Origin: Bacillota bacterium
GTDB lineage: Bacteria; Bacillota; Clostridia; Clostridiales; Clostridiaceae
NCBI GenBank assembly: GCA_030706015.1
Contig: JAUZPI010000009.1
Location: 20,331-84,330 of the forward strand
Direction: 5' to 3'
DNA length: 64,000 nucleotides
Shown here: positions 43,887 through 54,603 of the stretch, piece after piece
Layout of the letters: every line of letters starts with the position of its first letter
Position numbering within the stretch: the stretch's first letter is position 1
Notes under the pieces: generated by a model
The model's input: the letters and a program-made list of their open reading frames with translations, nothing else
Database searches by the model: none
What the model was told of the DNA's origin: nothing
Program-made: the position numbers and the translations under genes

Positions 43887-44756
43887 TTATAGTCTTCTAT
43901 ATCCCTCAGCTCTATACCTATCATTTCCACACAAAGCATTATCTATTTCCAATAATAGAGTTTCCTTGTCCCTAGGGAGCTCTCCTGCAAGAGTTAAATA
44001 ATTTGAAGCATGATTACTTCTAAAAACACATTGTGACAACTGCAGATTTTGTAATAAAACTTTAGTTTCCAAAGTCACTTCTTCTGGTGATAAAACTTGA
44101 AACTCTCCGCTTTTAACCTTTTTCCATAATTCAGTACCTTGTTCTAACATTAGTGTCAATAGCCCCAAATAGTCTGGATCAATATCATTTATAATCTTTG
44201 CTGAATCCACTACATGATTCATCCAGTTTTTCTTACCGCCTAAGCCTGATATTAGTGTAACAGATAATTTTATTCCACTTTCCTTTGCCTTTCTCCCTGC
44301 TTCTGCCACTTGTGCTGCATTAACACCCTTATTTATCTGAGTTAATATATCATCATTTCCAGACTCCACACCCATATATATAATACCTAAACCAGCATTA
44401 TGCAGCTGCATCAATTCATAAGTAGTCTTTCTTAATATATCTTTTGGTGCCCCGTACAGCCCAATTCTTCTGCACTCAGGAAATAGTTCATTTATTTTAT
44501 TTATTATACTTAATATATCCCCAGTCTTCATTGATAGAGCATCTCCATCTGCAAGAAAAACTCTTGTGATGTTATTATAATAAAGTCTTGCTTCTTCTAA
44601 ATCCGTAAATATTTCTTTTAGACTTCTTATCCTAAAAATCTTATCTTTATACATACTACAAAAACTGCACTTGTTATGAGCACATCCAATAGTAGCCTGT
44701 ATTATTAAGCTATTTGCTTCACTTGGAGGCCTATATACAATCCCCTCGTATCTCAA
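43887..44756 (-). CDS. Radical SAM protein with CX4CX2C motif
   Basis: 289 residues. The start is TTG 44756 with GAGGAGAGG upstream. The cluster motif is GCAHNKCSFC: Cys-X4-Cys-X2-Cys, one residue longer than the canonical CX3CX2C, as in a distinct radical SAM subgroup. The remaining body (AGLGIIYMGVESG, TLISGLGGKKN) follows an elongator- or HemN-like layout. The substrate is unknown. It is a single gene, not linked to the que unit. Confidence 0.85.
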   Translation of the reverse strand: MRYEGIVYRPPSEANSLIIQATIGCAHNKCSFCSMYKDKIFRIRSLKEIFTDLEEARLYYNNITRVFLADGDALSMKTGDILSIINKINELFPECRRIGLYGAPKDILRKTTYELMQLHNAGLGIIYMGVESGNDDILTQINKGVNAAQVAEAGRKAKESGIKLSVTLISGLGGKKNWMNHVVDSAKIINDIDPDYLGLLTLMLEQGTELWKKVKSGEFQVLSPEEVTLETKVLLQNLQLSQCVFRSNHASNYLTLAGELPRDKETLLLEIDNALCGNDRYRAEGYRRL

Positions 44757-44921
44757 CTCAACCTCTCCTCATCTACAAAAATATATCCTATAATGATTTA
44801 CATTTCATTTCATCATTCTTTATTAATATATCATAAGAATTGCTGTGAGTACATGCACCAAACTTAACTACCTATCATAACATGATATATTAGTTTATAA
44901 ATAGTATAGGGGGTTTTTTAG

Positions 44922-45227
44922 TTGTTGATTAATTTATCACTGCCTAGAAAATTCATTACTGATAGCATCAATAAATTAATTTTTGAAATGAAGATGAGTG
45001 GTTTTGACATCAACAGGAATCATTTAATTTTACTTGCTATTGTTATTTATAATTTCACTTTAAAAAGTGATGTATTAGCTCAAGATTATATTCCTATGGA
45101 TATAAAACAGAATTTTGCAGAAACATACATTTCGCCATCTACTTTCGCATTCTGCGATATAGCTAAACAATTAAATATTTATCAAGTAAAATATATACTT
45201 AACTTCATAAAACACGGCAAAATATAG
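44922..45227 (+). CDS. Small protein of unknown function
   Basis: 101 residues, mostly helical (FITDSINKLIFEMKMSGFD, LLAIVIYNFTLKSD, ISPSTFAFCDIAKQLN). The start is TTG 44922, preceded by AGGGGG at 8 bases. It is followed by a strong terminator. No signal or clear membrane segment, and no family recognised. Confidence 0.6.
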   Translation: MLINLSLPRKFITDSINKLIFEMKMSGFDINRNHLILLAIVIYNFTLKSDVLAQDYIPMDIKQNFAETYISPSTFAFCDIAKQLNIYQVKYILNFIKHGKI

Positions 45228-45251
45228 AATAGTTCTATAGCACTCTGAAAT

Positions 45252-45278
45252 AAAAAATCGGCACCGCCGATTTTTTTT
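45252..45278. terminator. Bidirectional terminator
   Basis: AAAAAATCGGC (45252-45262) pairs with GCCGATTTTTT (45266-45276), loop ACC. It separates the small gene from the convergent M20 gene. Confidence 0.9.
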
Positions 45279-45282
45279 ATAA

Positions 45283-46746
45283 TTATTGTACATTAATTAT
45301 AAATTGAATATAAAACCTTACAGCATTCTTATAATTTTCTATTGATATTCTCTCATTAGTACTATGAGCTCTTTGTATATCCTTTAAAGTACCTAAAAAT
45401 GGGGAAAATCTGTATATATTTTTGCTTATCTGCTTATAATGCCTGGAATCCGATGCTCCCATAGCAAGAAAAGGAGAAATTATTGCTCTAGGGTAAATCT
45501 GCATTATTGTTTTTTGTAATTTCTTAAATCCTTCTTCATTTACATCGGATACATTAGAAGCTTCAAAACGATCCTCCATTACTGTTATATTAACTCTAGA
45601 ATCATTTATTATTTTCCTTAAGTATTCTTTAATCGCATCTATGTTATCCCCTGGCAGTATTCTACAATTGATTATTGCTTTAGCTTTTCTTGGAATTACA
45701 TTTGCTTTTACACCACCGTTAAACATTGTTACTACAGTAGTTGTTCTTATAGTTGCGTTTGTTATAGGTGACTTTGATAAAACCCTGCATATAATCTTTT
45801 TAGTTATCCATAGGTTAGTAAATAGTAGTTTATATAAAAATTTTGTTTCAGGACCTAGAAATTCTATAAGCTGCCTGGTTGACCCTGATATACGTGATGG
45901 TGGAGATTTTTTTTCAATTTTTGCAACAGCCTTGCTTAATATTCCTATGGCAGTTTCACCTATGGGCATTGATGAATGCCCTTCATTCCCCTGCGCTGTT
46001 AGTTCAAAACAAACATAGCCTTTTTCAGAAGTGCCTACTAGTGCCACTGGCTCCATTATGCCTGGTAATGCCCCTTCAATTACCGCTCCACCCTCATCAA
46101 CTATAAAATCTAATTCGATATTTCTTTCTTTTAGTAATTTAGCTATTCTTCCAGCACCCTTCTTTCCTTCAATTTCTTCATCTTCTCCAAAAGCTATATA
46201 AACCGTTCTTTGAGGAGTAAAATTTTTATTGATTAGGTATTCAATACTCTCTAAAATAGCCATAACATTTACTTTATCGTCAATGGTACCTCTTCCCCAT
46301 ATATATCCTTCTCTTACCGCTCCTGAAAAAGCAGGATATTTCCAGTCATTTTCTGTCCCCGGTTCTACTGGAACTACATCAAGATGTGCTGTTAATAACA
46401 TAGGTTTAAGCGAATTGCTGGTTCCTTTCCACATATATAGCAAACTATGTTCTCCAATGTTTTCCACCTCCAAATTAGAATGAAGCATAGGAAAGCTTTC
46501 CTTTATATATGTGCTTAGCCTCTCAAATTCTTCATTATCAACCCTGCTGCTATCCTTATATGAAATGGTTCTAAATTGAATCACCTTGGATAATCTATTA
46601 ACTATACTTTCTATGTCCAATGTGATTTCGTTTTTATTTTCTATATTTAATTGCTTAGATCTGACGCAATAGGATCTAGTTATCATTATTACTACACAAA
46701 AGACTACAATAAAAATAACTGCTTCTAATATGTGATTTATCAGCAT
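45283..46746 (-). CDS. M20 family metallopeptidase, membrane-anchored (CPS1/PM20D1-like)
   Basis: 487 residues. An N-terminal membrane helix (about 5-24) precedes an M20 fold. Metal and catalytic residues are in TAHLDVVPVE, WGRGTIDDKV and FGEDEEIEGKKG, with HSSMP in the lid domain. This long M20 type with a carboxypeptidase-S-like layout hydrolyses dipeptides or N-acyl amino acids. The active site is expected outside the cell. ATG 46746 follows GGAGGGG. Monocistronic. Confidence 0.88.
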   Translation of the reverse strand: MLINHILEAVIFIVVFCVVIMITRSYCVRSKQLNIENKNEITLDIESIVNRLSKVIQFRTISYKDSSRVDNEEFERLSTYIKESFPMLHSNLEVENIGEHSLLYMWKGTSNSLKPMLLTAHLDVVPVEPGTENDWKYPAFSGAVREGYIWGRGTIDDKVNVMAILESIEYLINKNFTPQRTVYIAFGEDEEIEGKKGAGRIAKLLKERNIELDFIVDEGGAVIEGALPGIMEPVALVGTSEKGYVCFELTAQGNEGHSSMPIGETAIGILSKAVAKIEKKSPPSRISGSTRQLIEFLGPETKFLYKLLFTNLWITKKIICRVLSKSPITNATIRTTTVVTMFNGGVKANVIPRKAKAIINCRILPGDNIDAIKEYLRKIINDSRVNITVMEDRFEASNVSDVNEEGFKKLQKTIMQIYPRAIISPFLAMGASDSRHYKQISKNIYRFSPFLGTLKDIQRAHSTNERISIENYKNAVRFYIQFIINVQ

Positions 46747-46838
46747 TAAATTGCTTCCCCTCCATTTTAGACTTATTCCATTATATTTATATTATGGTCA
46801 AATAGTGCCCATTTTGCTCAACATTATTTTTAAATGAT

Positions 46839-46882
46839 AAAGAAGCTGCAATTCTAGTACAATATAGAATTACAGCTTCTTT
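46839..46882 (-). terminator. Intrinsic terminator after prsW
   Basis: AAGAAGCTG...AATTCTA pairs with TAGAATT...CAGCTTCTT, one mismatch; the minus strand continues TTATCATTT. It lies just after the prsW stop. Confidence 0.75.
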
Positions 46883-46883
46883 G

Positions 46884-47723
46884 TTAAGTTGTAAGATGTT
46901 GCCTTGCTTCTCTTTTTGCATTTTTCCACATTACAAACAAAATAATAAGTCCTGTTAATCCAACAATGATTTCACCCACAACAGCGGCTAAATCTGATGG
47001 TGCTATATTAACTAATAGATTAGGTATACCATCCCATAACCCATGAAGCAAAACTACAGCAGCATACGCTATTAACACATTAAAGGTAAATCTAACGAAG
47101 CCACTTTTTCTTTCTCTAAAAAGTACTCCAGCCAGTATTGCTGTCCAGGTACCATGGCCCAAAGGTGATAATATACCTCGGAGCATAGTAATATAAACTG
47201 TAGCGGATAAACTTCCGCCGCTTCTTAAAAATTGGGTAAAAGCATATCCTGAACTTTCTAACGCTGCAAATCCCATTCCAGCAGCGGCTCCTAAAACAAT
47301 CCCATCTATAGCCATATCATGTTTTTTGTGTCTAAGAATTACCAATACACCTAAAATCTTTGCAAATTCTTCAATGATACCTACCATCATTGCATCTCTA
47401 AAATTAAATGTGTGAATAAATATTGGTTCTAATAAAGATGCTGCAAAGGTACCTAGAAAGCCACCATAAAAAAAACAGGCAGAAGTATTAGTCATATTTA
47501 TACTGCTAAGTCTTCTCCTTTCGTAAAAGAAGGCAACATAGGTAACTGGAATAAGAAAATTACCAAGCATAACAACAGCCGGAAACAAATTGGGATTTTG
47601 AGTATATACAAGTACTCTTAAACCTATAGCATAGGTTGCTAGGCCTATAAGAAATAACTTGAACCATTTATGCTTTGTTCTTATATTATCATTGTTTTCT
47701 CTATCATCAATATGTCCTTCCAT
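46884..47723 (-). CDS. prsW: PrsW family intramembrane metalloprotease
   Basis: 279 residues, seven or eight membrane helices. The Glu-Glu motif IIEEFAKIL (Glu118-Glu119), His190 (PLGHGTWT) and His227 (LLHGLWDG) form the family's metal site. PrsW cleaves anti-sigma factors such as RsiW in Bacillus. No anti-sigma factor lies nearby. GAGGGGGAG precedes the ATG. The C-terminal half carries the CAAX-protease-like fold. Confidence 0.92.
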   Translation of the reverse strand: MEGHIDDRENNDNIRTKHKWFKLFLIGLATYAIGLRVLVYTQNPNLFPAVVMLGNFLIPVTYVAFFYERRRLSSINMTNTSACFFYGGFLGTFAASLLEPIFIHTFNFRDAMMVGIIEEFAKILGVLVILRHKKHDMAIDGIVLGAAAGMGFAALESSGYAFTQFLRSGGSLSATVYITMLRGILSPLGHGTWTAILAGVLFRERKSGFVRFTFNVLIAYAAVVLLHGLWDGIPNLLVNIAPSDLAAVVGEIIVGLTGLIILFVMWKNAKREARQHLTT

Positions 47724-47771
47724 ATTTCTCCCCCTCGTTTCTGATATTATTTCCTTTGATATAAAACAACA

Positions 47772-47796
47772 GGTTTGGAATATGTTCTTCCAAACC
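47772..47796 (-). terminator. Terminator after ykuS-like gene
   Basis: GGTTTGGAA (47772-47780) pairs with TTCCAAACC (47788-47796); the minus strand continues TGTTGTTTT. Confidence 0.7.
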
Positions 47797-47827
47797 CGGC
47801 CAAATTTGTAAACAGACCTTTTATATT

Positions 47828-48097
47828 TTATTTGTTAAGATTTGCTGACTTCTCATCAATTTCTCTCTTTACATCCTCTGCAGTCATTCCACTAGCATTA
47901 ATAACTGGAATTTTAGTTTCAGGATCAAAGAAGCCAAGCATATTTGTATTTAAATCTGAAGTTACAATAGCATCTAATCCATTTAATTTAGAAGAATTAT
48001 TCTCAATACTAGGACTTAAATCCTGTACTGAATATCCTTGACTCCTTAAATAATCTGATACATTTTTTAATCCTTCTTCTACTCCAATTTTCTTCAT
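47828..48097 (-). CDS. YkuS family (UPF0180) protein
   Basis: 89 residues from ATG 48097 (MKKIGVEEGLKNVSDYL), preceded by GAGGTGA. Conserved UPF0180 segments are LRSQGYSVQDL, DAIVTSDLNTNMLGF and VINASGMTAEDVKREID. The family has an unknown role in Firmicutes. It is monocistronic. Confidence 0.85.
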   Translation of the reverse strand: MKKIGVEEGLKNVSDYLRSQGYSVQDLSPSIENNSSKLNGLDAIVTSDLNTNMLGFFDPETKIPVINASGMTAEDVKREIDEKSANLNK

Positions 48098-48186
48098 ATT
48101 TATCACCTCATGCATTATTTTGCCTTGAGGAAGATTAAGATATACATTATAAACTCATATTGACGTGTGGATACAATTGGAAAAAC

Positions 48187-48223
48187 AAAAAGCACACGAA
48201 GACTTAATTTCTGTGTGCTTTTT
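48187..48223 (-). terminator. Bidirectional terminator after second MCP
   Basis: AAAAAGCACAC (48187-48197) pairs with GTGTGCTTTTT (48213-48223). It is placed after the MCP stop codon. Confidence 0.8.
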
Positions 48224-48277
48224 TATTTCTAGTTTACTTTACCTCTGTGGTCTTATGAAATTTTCCTTTGACTTATA

Positions 48278-50008
48278 TTACACCTTAAACTTTGCTACAA
48301 GTTCATTAAGTTTATTGTAACTTTCTTTTGTCACAGTAACTTGATTTAGAATATCATTTGATTCACTTACTATATCTGTTATCTTTGAAGAAGCATTAAA
48401 AGCTCTGTTTGCCCCATTATTTCCAGCGATAGTTACTTTATTAATAGAAGTCATTATATTGTCAATTGATGCAAATAGCTCTTCTGAGGCAATACTGAAA
48501 TTTCTAATTAATTTATCAATGGTTTCTGAATCCTTACTATACTGCTCTCCTGTTTGAACCAATGCTTCATAGTCCTTAACTATTTGGTTATCTAAAAACT
48601 CCAAAACCTGCTCTGAACTATCTGATAAATTTTCAACAGTTAATATAACAGTACTTGTAATATGCTGTATCTTACTTGCTGCTTTATTAGATTCTTCAGA
48701 TAGCTTCCTAATTTCTTCTGCAACCACAGCAAATCCTTTTCCTGCCTCTCCAGCCCTGGCAGCTTCAATAGCTGCATTAAGCGACAATAGATTGGTCTGT
48801 TTTGTGATTGAAAGGATATCATTTAACAGCTCATTTATTTGCTGAACTTCTTTTGAATTTTCTATTGCATTTCTTAATTTACTATTTACATTCACACTGA
48901 TTTCATTAGCTAATTTCTTAGAGTTTAATGAATTTTCCCTTAGAATAGCGGCCCTCTTGTTAATCTTTTCAGCTTCTCCTACGCCTTCATGTGCTTTTTC
49001 TGAAATAAGCTTTGTTGATTCTTGTATCTCATTTGTGATAGCGTTCATTTCTTCCATTGAAAAGCTTGTTTCCTCTAAAGCTAATTTTAATTCTTGAATT
49101 GTTAAGGATATATCCTCAATATTAGAATTTAAATCTACAGTAATTGCATTTACGTGGTTAATTGAATTTTCAACAGTTGAAGATTCAATTATAACTCCAC
49201 TAATAATTGTTTTTAAATTTTGAAGAAATTTATTTACAACAACAGCTAGCCCTCCTATTTCATCTTTTGAAGTAATGTTAATTTCTTTGGTTAAGTCTCC
49301 TCCATTCTCCACTAACATTTCTAGCTCATTCTTCAATATTCCAATTGGTTTTATGATTCCCCTGGTTGTTATAACTGTAAAAATTATTCCTATAATTAGA
49401 GCGACTAATATAATAGATATCATTATGGCTAATGATGCGGTGTTCTCTATATTATTCTGTCTATATAATTCTTCCGATTCTTTTGAACTATATTCTGCTA
49501 ATTCATTCAAATCTTTTTGATACGCTTCTAAGGAACTAATATTTATGCTGAATAATTGAAAAGCTGAATCCATATCTCCCTGCTTAGATAGTTTTATAAT
49601 TTCTCCTCTTATGTTAATAAAATCATTTAAGTTTTTTTCTGCTACCGAACTGTGATCTTTTTCAAACTTATCTAAACTCGTGCTTTTATACTTTTCCCAG
49701 TTACTATTAATCTGCAAATCTGTTTGTTCTATTTCAGCCAAATACCTTTTTTGCACTGACTCACTATTACTATTTAATATTGCTGCTAGTAGATTCGCTT
49801 CATTAGCCTGTGAATATGCACGAGCATTGTTTAGGTATTGTATATGCATTAACCCACTTGAATACATACTTTTCATACTTTTATTTGCTCTTAAATTAAA
49901 ATAGTACCCATTAAATCCTACTAACACTATGAAAAATAACATTATAATTGCCAGAATAATAATTTTATGTAGTACTTTTAAATTCTTAAATATATTATTT
50001 CCTTTCAT
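48278..50008 (-). CDS. Methyl-accepting chemotaxis protein with four-helix-bundle sensor
   Basis: 576 residues. First membrane helix about 12-32, a helical periplasmic sensor (about 35-190, 4HB_MCP-like), second helix about 193-215, HAMP (about 216-270), then the signalling hairpin with the tip [19 protein letters not shown]. It is shorter than the dCache MCP at 4935 and has a different sensor, so it detects another ligand. GATAGGAGGATAAC precedes the ATG. It is a single gene; the start is clear. Confidence 0.93.
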   Translation of the reverse strand: MKGNNIFKNLKVLHKIIILAIIMLFFIVLVGFNGYYFNLRANKSMKSMYSSGLMHIQYLNNARAYSQANEANLLAAILNSNSESVQKRYLAEIEQTDLQINSNWEKYKSTSLDKFEKDHSSVAEKNLNDFINIRGEIIKLSKQGDMDSAFQLFSINISSLEAYQKDLNELAEYSSKESEELYRQNNIENTASLAIMISIILVALIIGIIFTVITTRGIIKPIGILKNELEMLVENGGDLTKEINITSKDEIGGLAVVVNKFLQNLKTIISGVIIESSTVENSINHVNAITVDLNSNIEDISLTIQELKLALEETSFSMEEMNAITNEIQESTKLISEKAHEGVGEAEKINKRAAILRENSLNSKKLANEISVNVNSKLRNAIENSKEVQQINELLNDILSITKQTNLLSLNAAIEAARAGEAGKGFAVVAEEIRKLSEESNKAASKIQHITSTVILTVENLSDSSEQVLEFLDNQIVKDYEALVQTGEQYSKDSETIDKLIRNFSIASEELFASIDNIMTSINKVTIAGNNGANRAFNASSKITDIVSESNDILNQVTVTKESYNKLNELVAKFKV

Positions 50009-50241
50009 CTGTTATCCTCCTATCTATTCTTTTTCCCACTAATCATATCGGTTTTATAATAAATATAATATTACACATTTCCTCCAATGTCAACATAATC
50101 CATGATTAACTTCATTTACATGAAACAATTATTTCTATTCTGAGCATACTATCTATTGTTAATGTGCCTTAATTTATACAGATACTTACATATTTACAAT
50201 ATTAATAAGGCTAATCGAATATTTACTGAAGGGGTGATTGT

Positions 50242-51168
50242 ATGAATAAAAGAATTATAAGTACAATTTTAGCTTCACTGCTTTCTATAAGCTTAATACC
50301 AACGGATTGTTTAGCCAAAGATTTTATATGTAAAAATCAGGCTAGCCATTGTACTCCAGAGATTATTGAAAATGCACTTGATTTTAATGGAAAATTAACT
50401 CTAAAGGAATATGAAGATGATCCTATATCGAGATACTTGAAAAATGTGTTTATAAATAAGTCTGTTAATGGATTTGATACTAAAGAACATAACTGGTTCT
50501 CTCATCCGAAGGGTAAAGGTATGTCTCCTGATTTTCCAAAGGATACCTTTAGTTTGTTATCTAAATATGATTGCTATTATCTAGGGGATACATCAAAAAA
50601 AGTTATATATCTTACCTTTGATGAAGGTTATGAAAATGGTTATACACCAAAGATTCTAGATGTGTTAAAAAAACATAAGGTTAAGGCAGCCTTTTTTGTA
50701 GTTAAACCTTATATTAATTCAAATCCTGAAATAATAAACAGAATGGTTAAGGAAGGTCATTTAGTTTGTAATCACAGTGCTAGACATCCATCTATGGCTA
50801 GTATAAAGGATCAAGAAAAATTCAACAAAGAACTCTCTGATGTAGAAGAAGCTTTTAAGGAAGTAACAGAAAAGAATATGCCAAAATACTTCAGACCTCC
50901 TATGGGTAAATACAGTGAATTATCCTTGAACTATACAAAAGGCTATGGCTATAAAACTGTATTTTGGAGCTTTGCTTATGCTGATTGGGAACCAACTAAA
51001 CAGCCTTCTCCAGCCTCTGCTAAGGAAAAGATATTAAATAGAACTCATAATGGGGCCATAGTACTTCTTCATGCCGTTTCAAAAACCAATGCGGAAATTT
51101 TAGACGACGTGGTTACTGAATGGAAAAAACAAGGTTATGAAATTAAAAGTTTAGATGAGTTTAAATAG
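50242..51168 (+). CDS. pdaA: Polysaccharide deacetylase, PdaA-like (delta-lactam biosynthetic)
   Basis: 308 residues. Signal peptide about 1-25. The NodB domain has TFDEGYENGYTPKIL (125-139), the metal His pair NHSARHP (178, 182), FRPPMGKYSE and the closing VLLHAVSKT. The WFSHPKGKG prelude (85-92) is typical of PdaA, which deacetylates muramic acid so that cortex muramic-delta-lactam can be made. The catalytic loop is FDEG where NodB has FDDG. It fits a sporulation role. A terminator follows. Confidence 0.9.
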   Translation: MNKRIISTILASLLSISLIPTDCLAKDFICKNQASHCTPEIIENALDFNGKLTLKEYEDDPISRYLKNVFINKSVNGFDTKEHNWFSHPKGKGMSPDFPKDTFSLLSKYDCYYLGDTSKKVIYLTFDEGYENGYTPKILDVLKKHKVKAAFFVVKPYINSNPEIINRMVKEGHLVCNHSARHPSMASIKDQEKFNKELSDVEEAFKEVTEKNMPKYFRPPMGKYSELSLNYTKGYGYKTVFWSFAYADWEPTKQPSPASAKEKILNRTHNGAIVLLHAVSKTNAEILDDVVTEWKKQGYEIKSLDEFK

Positions 51169-51198
51169 TTCTATAGCACATTGACTTCCTTTTAACAA

Positions 51199-51238
51199 AA
51201 ATAAAAGTTGCCCAAAGTGATTTAGGCAACTTTTATTT
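51199..51238. terminator. Bidirectional terminator between pdaA and glnS
   Basis: AAATAAAAGTTGCC (51199-51212) pairs with GGCAACTTTTATTT (51225-51238). It serves both convergent genes. Confidence 0.85.
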
Positions 51239-51242
51239 TATG

Positions 51243-52898
51243 TTATTGAATCTTAAAAGAACTTTTAAGTGACACTATTCTATTAAACACAATCTTATCA
51301 TCTGATGTGTATTTTGGATCCACATTAAAATATCCATGTCTAAAGAATTGGAATTTATCATGAGGCTTTGCATTTTTCATATTTTCCTCTATAAAGCCTT
51401 GTAAAATTTCTAAAGAATTTGGATTTATATTATCAAGGAAAGTTTCCCCTTCCTCTTGCTCTTCATCTAGTATTAAAGGTTCATATAATCTAAATTCAGC
51501 AGGTACTGCGGCTGCAGCGTCTACCCAGTGAATTGTTCCTTTAACCTTTCTGCCTGTAAAGCCGCTGCCACTCTTTGTTTCTGGATCATAAGTGCAGTGT
51601 ATTTCAACCACGTTACCATTTTCATCCTTAATAAAGTCATTACATTTTATGAAATATGCATGCTTTAATCTTACTTCGTTACCAGGGAATAATCTAAAAT
51701 ACTTCTTCGGAGGATTCTCCATAAAATCTTCTTGTTCTATATATATTTCTCTTGAAAATGGTATTTGGCGCACTCCTGCATTTGGATCATCAGGATTATT
51801 TTCTGCATCCAGCATTTCTATTTGTCCTTCTGGATAGTTAGTAATAACTACTTTTAATGGCCTTAAAACGGCCATTGTTCTCGGAGTTTTAGCAAGTAAA
51901 TCCTCTCTTACAAAATGCTCAAGCATTTGTGCATCCACTGTACTATTGCTTTTTGCAACTCCAATTTCTCTGCAGAACCTACGGATCGCCTCAGGAGTAT
52001 ATCCTTTTCTTCTTAAACCAGCTATAGTCGGCATTCTTGGATCATCCCAACCATCTACAACATTTTCATCTACTAAAAGCTTAAGCTTTCTTTTACTCAT
52101 AACAGTATTAGTTAGATTAAGTCTAGCAAACTCATATTGTCTAGGTTTACTTTCCATTTCACATTCACTTATTACCCAGTCATAAAGAGGTCTATGATCT
52201 TCAAATTCAAGTGTACAGATTGAGTGAGTAACCCCTTCAATAGCATCTTCTATTGGGTGAGCGAAATCGTACATTGGATATATACACCACTTATCACCAG
52301 TATTGTGATGTTCTGCATGAGCAATACGATAAATAATTGGATCTCTCATATTTATATTAGGAGAACTCATGTCTATCTTAGCTCTTAGCACCTTTTCTCC
52401 ATCTTTAAATTCACCTTTACGCATTCTTTCAAATAAATCAAGATTTTCCTCTACTGTTCTATTTCTATAAGGACTCTCTTTACCTGGTTCCTTCAATGTT
52501 CCTCTAAGGTTTTTTATCTCTTCAGCGGATAAATCACATACAAATGCTTTTCCTTTTTTAATTAAAACAACCGCTCTATCATACATTTCATCAAAATAGT
52601 TTGATGCGAAATGTAATTCATCCCAATCAAAACCAAGCCATTTAACATCTTCCTTAATTGATTCCACATACTCAGTATCCTCTTTTATAGGATTTGTATC
52701 ATCAAAGCGCAAATTTGTTTTCCCTTTAAATTCATCCGCTAATTCAAAATTTAAAATTATTGACTTTGCATGACCTATGTGTAAATATCCATTTGGCTCA
52801 GGTGGAAAACGAGTAATTATTTCCTTGTGCTTTCCAGATTCTAAATCTTCTATAATAATATTTTTTATAAAATTTGATGAAGTATTCTTGCTTTCCAT
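51243..52898 (-). CDS. glnS: Glutaminyl-tRNA synthetase
   Basis: 551 residues. Class I signatures are [15 protein letters not shown] (about 28-42) and the KMSKS-like VMSKRK (about 264-269). The glutamine-specific length and [16 protein letters not shown] context exclude GluRS. GlnRS in clostridia coexists with, or replaces, the Gat transamidation route. GAGGAGAGG precedes ATG 52898. No T-box leader is seen in the 130 bases upstream. Confidence 0.96.
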   Translation of the reverse strand: MESKNTSSNFIKNIIIEDLESGKHKEIITRFPPEPNGYLHIGHAKSIILNFELADEFKGKTNLRFDDTNPIKEDTEYVESIKEDVKWLGFDWDELHFASNYFDEMYDRAVVLIKKGKAFVCDLSAEEIKNLRGTLKEPGKESPYRNRTVEENLDLFERMRKGEFKDGEKVLRAKIDMSSPNINMRDPIIYRIAHAEHHNTGDKWCIYPMYDFAHPIEDAIEGVTHSICTLEFEDHRPLYDWVISECEMESKPRQYEFARLNLTNTVMSKRKLKLLVDENVVDGWDDPRMPTIAGLRRKGYTPEAIRRFCREIGVAKSNSTVDAQMLEHFVREDLLAKTPRTMAVLRPLKVVITNYPEGQIEMLDAENNPDDPNAGVRQIPFSREIYIEQEDFMENPPKKYFRLFPGNEVRLKHAYFIKCNDFIKDENGNVVEIHCTYDPETKSGSGFTGRKVKGTIHWVDAAAAVPAEFRLYEPLILDEEQEEGETFLDNINPNSLEILQGFIEENMKNAKPHDKFQFFRHGYFNVDPKYTSDDKIVFNRIVSLKSSFKIQ

Positions 52899-53028
52899 TT
52901 TCCTCTCCTCTATTATACAAAGCTTATTTACAGATTTTTCTCATATAAAAATAAATATAACACAAAATTATATTCTATTCTACAAATTATATAACTATAT
53001 TATACACCTAATGGTAATCTTTTATCAA

Positions 53029-54411
53029 TTATTTAGGACCTTCGTTCATAGGAAGAGGTTTTCCTGGTAATACTCCTTTTATTAAATTGCCTTTCTCAAC
53101 GACAATTTCCCCATTGACAATAACATATTCTATTCCCTCTGGCCTAGCATTAGGCTTTCCTCTATTTAAAAAATCAGCTGTATCTTTAATTAACTTTTCA
53201 TTAAATACTACTAGATCAGCATCTGCTCCCACACACATTCTTCCCTTGTTCTTCAAACCTAGCACTGTGGCTGGTAACAGTGTACATTTTCTTACCGCTT
53301 CAACTAAAGAAATTAATCCCTTTTCTCTAACCATCTTGTGAAACAATCTTGGAAAAGTACCAGCGTTTTGAGGATGTCCTGCTTCTACCGAAATAGATGT
53401 ACAAGGATCTGCATCAGATGAAAGCATTGCATAATCCTTCAAAAGAGCTTCGTAAATCTCCTCTTCTACACCAGTAAAACAAATAACAGTTTCACTGCCA
53501 TGATGCTGCCGCAATTCCTTATATAAAGAATCGTCTAATTTTCTGCCTTTATACTTACCTGTTGCTACAAGCATATCTTTTAATTTCCACCCAAATTTCC
53601 TAATATGCTCTTCATCATAAACACTGGTTCCTATTGAGGTTGCAAAGGATGTATACATACCGCTATCTATCCAAATATTTATACCATTTCGCCTTGCGCA
53701 GTCTACTATTTCAAGTGCTTCTGTCATTATTCCTGTACCATACTGATAAACAAAATGTGAAACTAATACTGCAGCTCCTGTCATTTTTGAAATTTTTACA
53801 GCTTCCTTCAAAGATTCAAGATCATCTGGAGCGGATAACCTAGTATGAATAGATATAAGTTTATTATATTTTGCTGCTACCTGACTTAAAGCAATTACTT
53901 CCTCAAAAGATGAACCAGGAGCATATTCCAGTCCAAAGGATAAACCTATGGCTCCTTCATTAAATGCTTTTTCCGCCAATTGACACATCTGGTTTATCTC
54001 TTTCTCCGAAGCTGCTACATAGGGGCTAGTTATTCCTACCTTTCCTCTTAAACTAAAGGAGTGTCCTATAAATTGTGCCTGATTAATAAGAAATCCCTTT
54101 TCATCCTGTTCCCGAAAAAAACTTTTCAAGTCTATAGGACCACAGCCACAATTTCCTCCTACGGTAGTGGTTACGCCTTGTAGGACAGATAATTCTGCAC
54201 CATTAAGGTGTCCGTCGATATGTCCATGAACATCAATAAATCCAGGACATACTATATTTCCTTTGGCATCTATTTCATCTTTTCCTACCATATTTTCATT
54301 AATTATAATTGATATCTTACCGGAGTTTATGCCAATACTCCCTTTAGATATAATACCTTTTTCCAAATCCACAATGGCAGCATTTTTAATAACTAAATCA
54401 TAATAAAGCAT
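53029..54411 (-). CDS. Amidohydrolase family protein, N-acyl-D-amino-acid deacylase-like
   Basis: 460 residues. The metal-binding start is PGFIDVHGHIDGH (His-X-His near 60-62), followed by the Cys site GGNCGCGP that D-aminoacylases use as a zinc ligand. Further metal residues are in LISIHTRL and DADPCTS. N-acyl-D-amino-acid deacylases release D-amino acids from N-acyl forms. D-glutamate or D-hydantoin derivatives are alternatives. GGGGAGTGAGG precedes the ATG. Single gene. Confidence 0.82.
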   Translation of the reverse strand: MLYYDLVIKNAAIVDLEKGIISKGSIGINSGKISIIINENMVGKDEIDAKGNIVCPGFIDVHGHIDGHLNGAELSVLQGVTTTVGGNCGCGPIDLKSFFREQDEKGFLINQAQFIGHSFSLRGKVGITSPYVAASEKEINQMCQLAEKAFNEGAIGLSFGLEYAPGSSFEEVIALSQVAAKYNKLISIHTRLSAPDDLESLKEAVKISKMTGAAVLVSHFVYQYGTGIMTEALEIVDCARRNGINIWIDSGMYTSFATSIGTSVYDEEHIRKFGWKLKDMLVATGKYKGRKLDDSLYKELRQHHGSETVICFTGVEEEIYEALLKDYAMLSSDADPCTSISVEAGHPQNAGTFPRLFHKMVREKGLISLVEAVRKCTLLPATVLGLKNKGRMCVGADADLVVFNEKLIKDTADFLNRGKPNARPEGIEYVIVNGEIVVEKGNLIKGVLPGKPLPMNEGPK

Positions 54412-54541
54412 AACCTCACTCCCCTAAAAAAATTATTGCCCAACCTTTCACATGGGTTATATTGGAATAATTTTAAACCTCTGCTTCCCTAATGTCAACT
54501 AAATATAACCAATCTCCGGCTCTTTATTATATTAATATAAA

Positions 54542-54566
54542 AACCCTGCAAATTTACGGCAGGGTT
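54542..54566 (-). terminator. Terminator after the 83-residue acidic protein gene
   Basis: AACCCTGC (54542-54549) pairs with GCAGGGTT (54559-54566); the minus strand continues TTTATATT. Confidence 0.7.
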
Positions 54567-54603
54567 CTTCTAATTTATTTTTTCATCCTTTGGTGCTTTA
54601 AGT

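Noticed and set aside
52899..53028. T-box leader before glnS
   Set aside because: No AGGGTGG-type T-box core or specifier stem could be found in the 130 bases.
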